This document shows positions 32,543 to 32,655 of a stretch of DNA of 32,655 bases, piece by piece. The notes under the pieces were generated by a model, which was not told the origin of the DNA, ran no database searches, and worked only from the letters and a program-made list of their open reading frames with translations. The position numbers and the translations under genes were made by a program. Source of the stretch: Levilactobacillus tujiorum (GTDB lineage Bacteria; Bacillota; Bacilli; Lactobacillales; Lactobacillaceae); the NCBI RefSeq assembly GCF_012641185.1, contig NZ_JAAXLK010000029.1, positions 1 through 32,655 on the forward strand, read 5' to 3'. How positions within the stretch are numbered: position 1 is the stretch's first letter; each line of letters starts with the position of its first letter.

Positions 32543-32655
32543 TGACGTGTACCCCAAAAGTTGGAACGTTTTATGCTGCTTGTGCTAGCTCAAAGTCACG
32601 TGGTGATAAATACCCAAGCTTACCTTGAATCCGATCATTATTATAATAATGAATC
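32543..32655 (-). mobile_element. IS3-family (IS150-type) insertion sequence, partial
   Basis: The IS end is placed at the TG at 32543. TGACGTGTACCCCAAAAGTT is close to the terminal repeats of IS150-group elements (TG...ACCCCAAAAAGTTGGA), and the transposase stop lies about 28 bases inside. The rest of the element lies outside the window. Confidence 0.75.
32571..32655 (-). CDS. IS3-family transposase OrfB, C-terminal fragment
   Basis: The last 27 residues are visible: IHYYNNDRIQGKLGYLSPRD, then FELAQAA and TAA at 32571-32573. The YNxxRIQxKLGYLSP pattern is characteristic of the C-terminus of IS150-type OrfB DDE integrases, following the catalytic Glu. Intactness cannot be judged. Confidence 0.88.
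   Translation of the reverse strand, partial: IHYYNNDRIQGKLGYLSPRDFELAQAA

Overview
The window is chromosomal DNA from a lactic acid bacterium. The best guess is Levilactobacillus (the L. brevis group) or a close relative within Lactobacillaceae. Evidence for this is the mid-range base composition of the core genes, strong AAGGAGG-type ribosome binding sites, frequent TTG/GTG starts, EF-Tu with a [10 protein letters not shown]-loop region, an RNase J2 of the lactobacillus/streptococcus type, and the gene order itself. The genus is inferred from protein character and was not checked against a database.

Layout. Positions 1-102 are the 3' end of an IS30-family transposase, and 32571-32655 is the 3' end of an IS3/IS150-type transposase, so the window is bracketed by two unrelated insertion sequences. 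Positions 174-2490 form a visibly AT-rich accessory patch (15 G/C in 901-960, against 31 in 27001-27060). It holds a decayed phage-type HTH gene with two nonsense codons and a probable frameshift, an unrecognised membrane-anchored coiled-coil protein, an unrecognised 78-aa protein, a 5'-truncated reading frame and a small secreted protein. From about 2700 a 28-aa membrane peptide, a UspA stress protein and a CynX-type MFS transporter are each set off by promoters or terminators.

From about 4950 to 32250 the window is housekeeping sequence, nearly all on the minus strand. Transcription units, given in minus-strand order from right to left, are: ftsW-ylbG-rsmD-coaD-sepM (division, rRNA methylation, CoA synthesis, membrane protease), then a terminator; comEA-comEB-comEC-holA (DNA uptake plus the clamp-loader delta subunit); rpsO; rnjB followed by a TPR-like gene; tuf; tig; clpX; engB with a MazG-like gene; uvrC; obgE; and rnz-lapA-recJ-apt. 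Plus-strand exceptions are rpsT, a 62-aa SPJ_0845-like protein, and a 91-aa protein paired with a lipoprotein. Several overlaps of 1-4 bases indicate translational coupling (rnz/lapA, comEB/comEC, comEC/holA, rsmD/coaD, ylbG/rsmD).

The most unusual observations are three. A roughly 72-bp intergenic repeat is present as two inverted copies (4885-4955 and 32429-32500) that enclose all of the housekeeping genes from apt to ftsW. A decayed phage-type gene has an original stop and terminator that can still be read. An AT-rich accessory patch carries genes I could not assign. I found no CRISPR array, tRNA, rRNA or convincing riboswitch, and no complete novel multi-gene system; the accessory patch is the only place where one could be represented, and there only in part.
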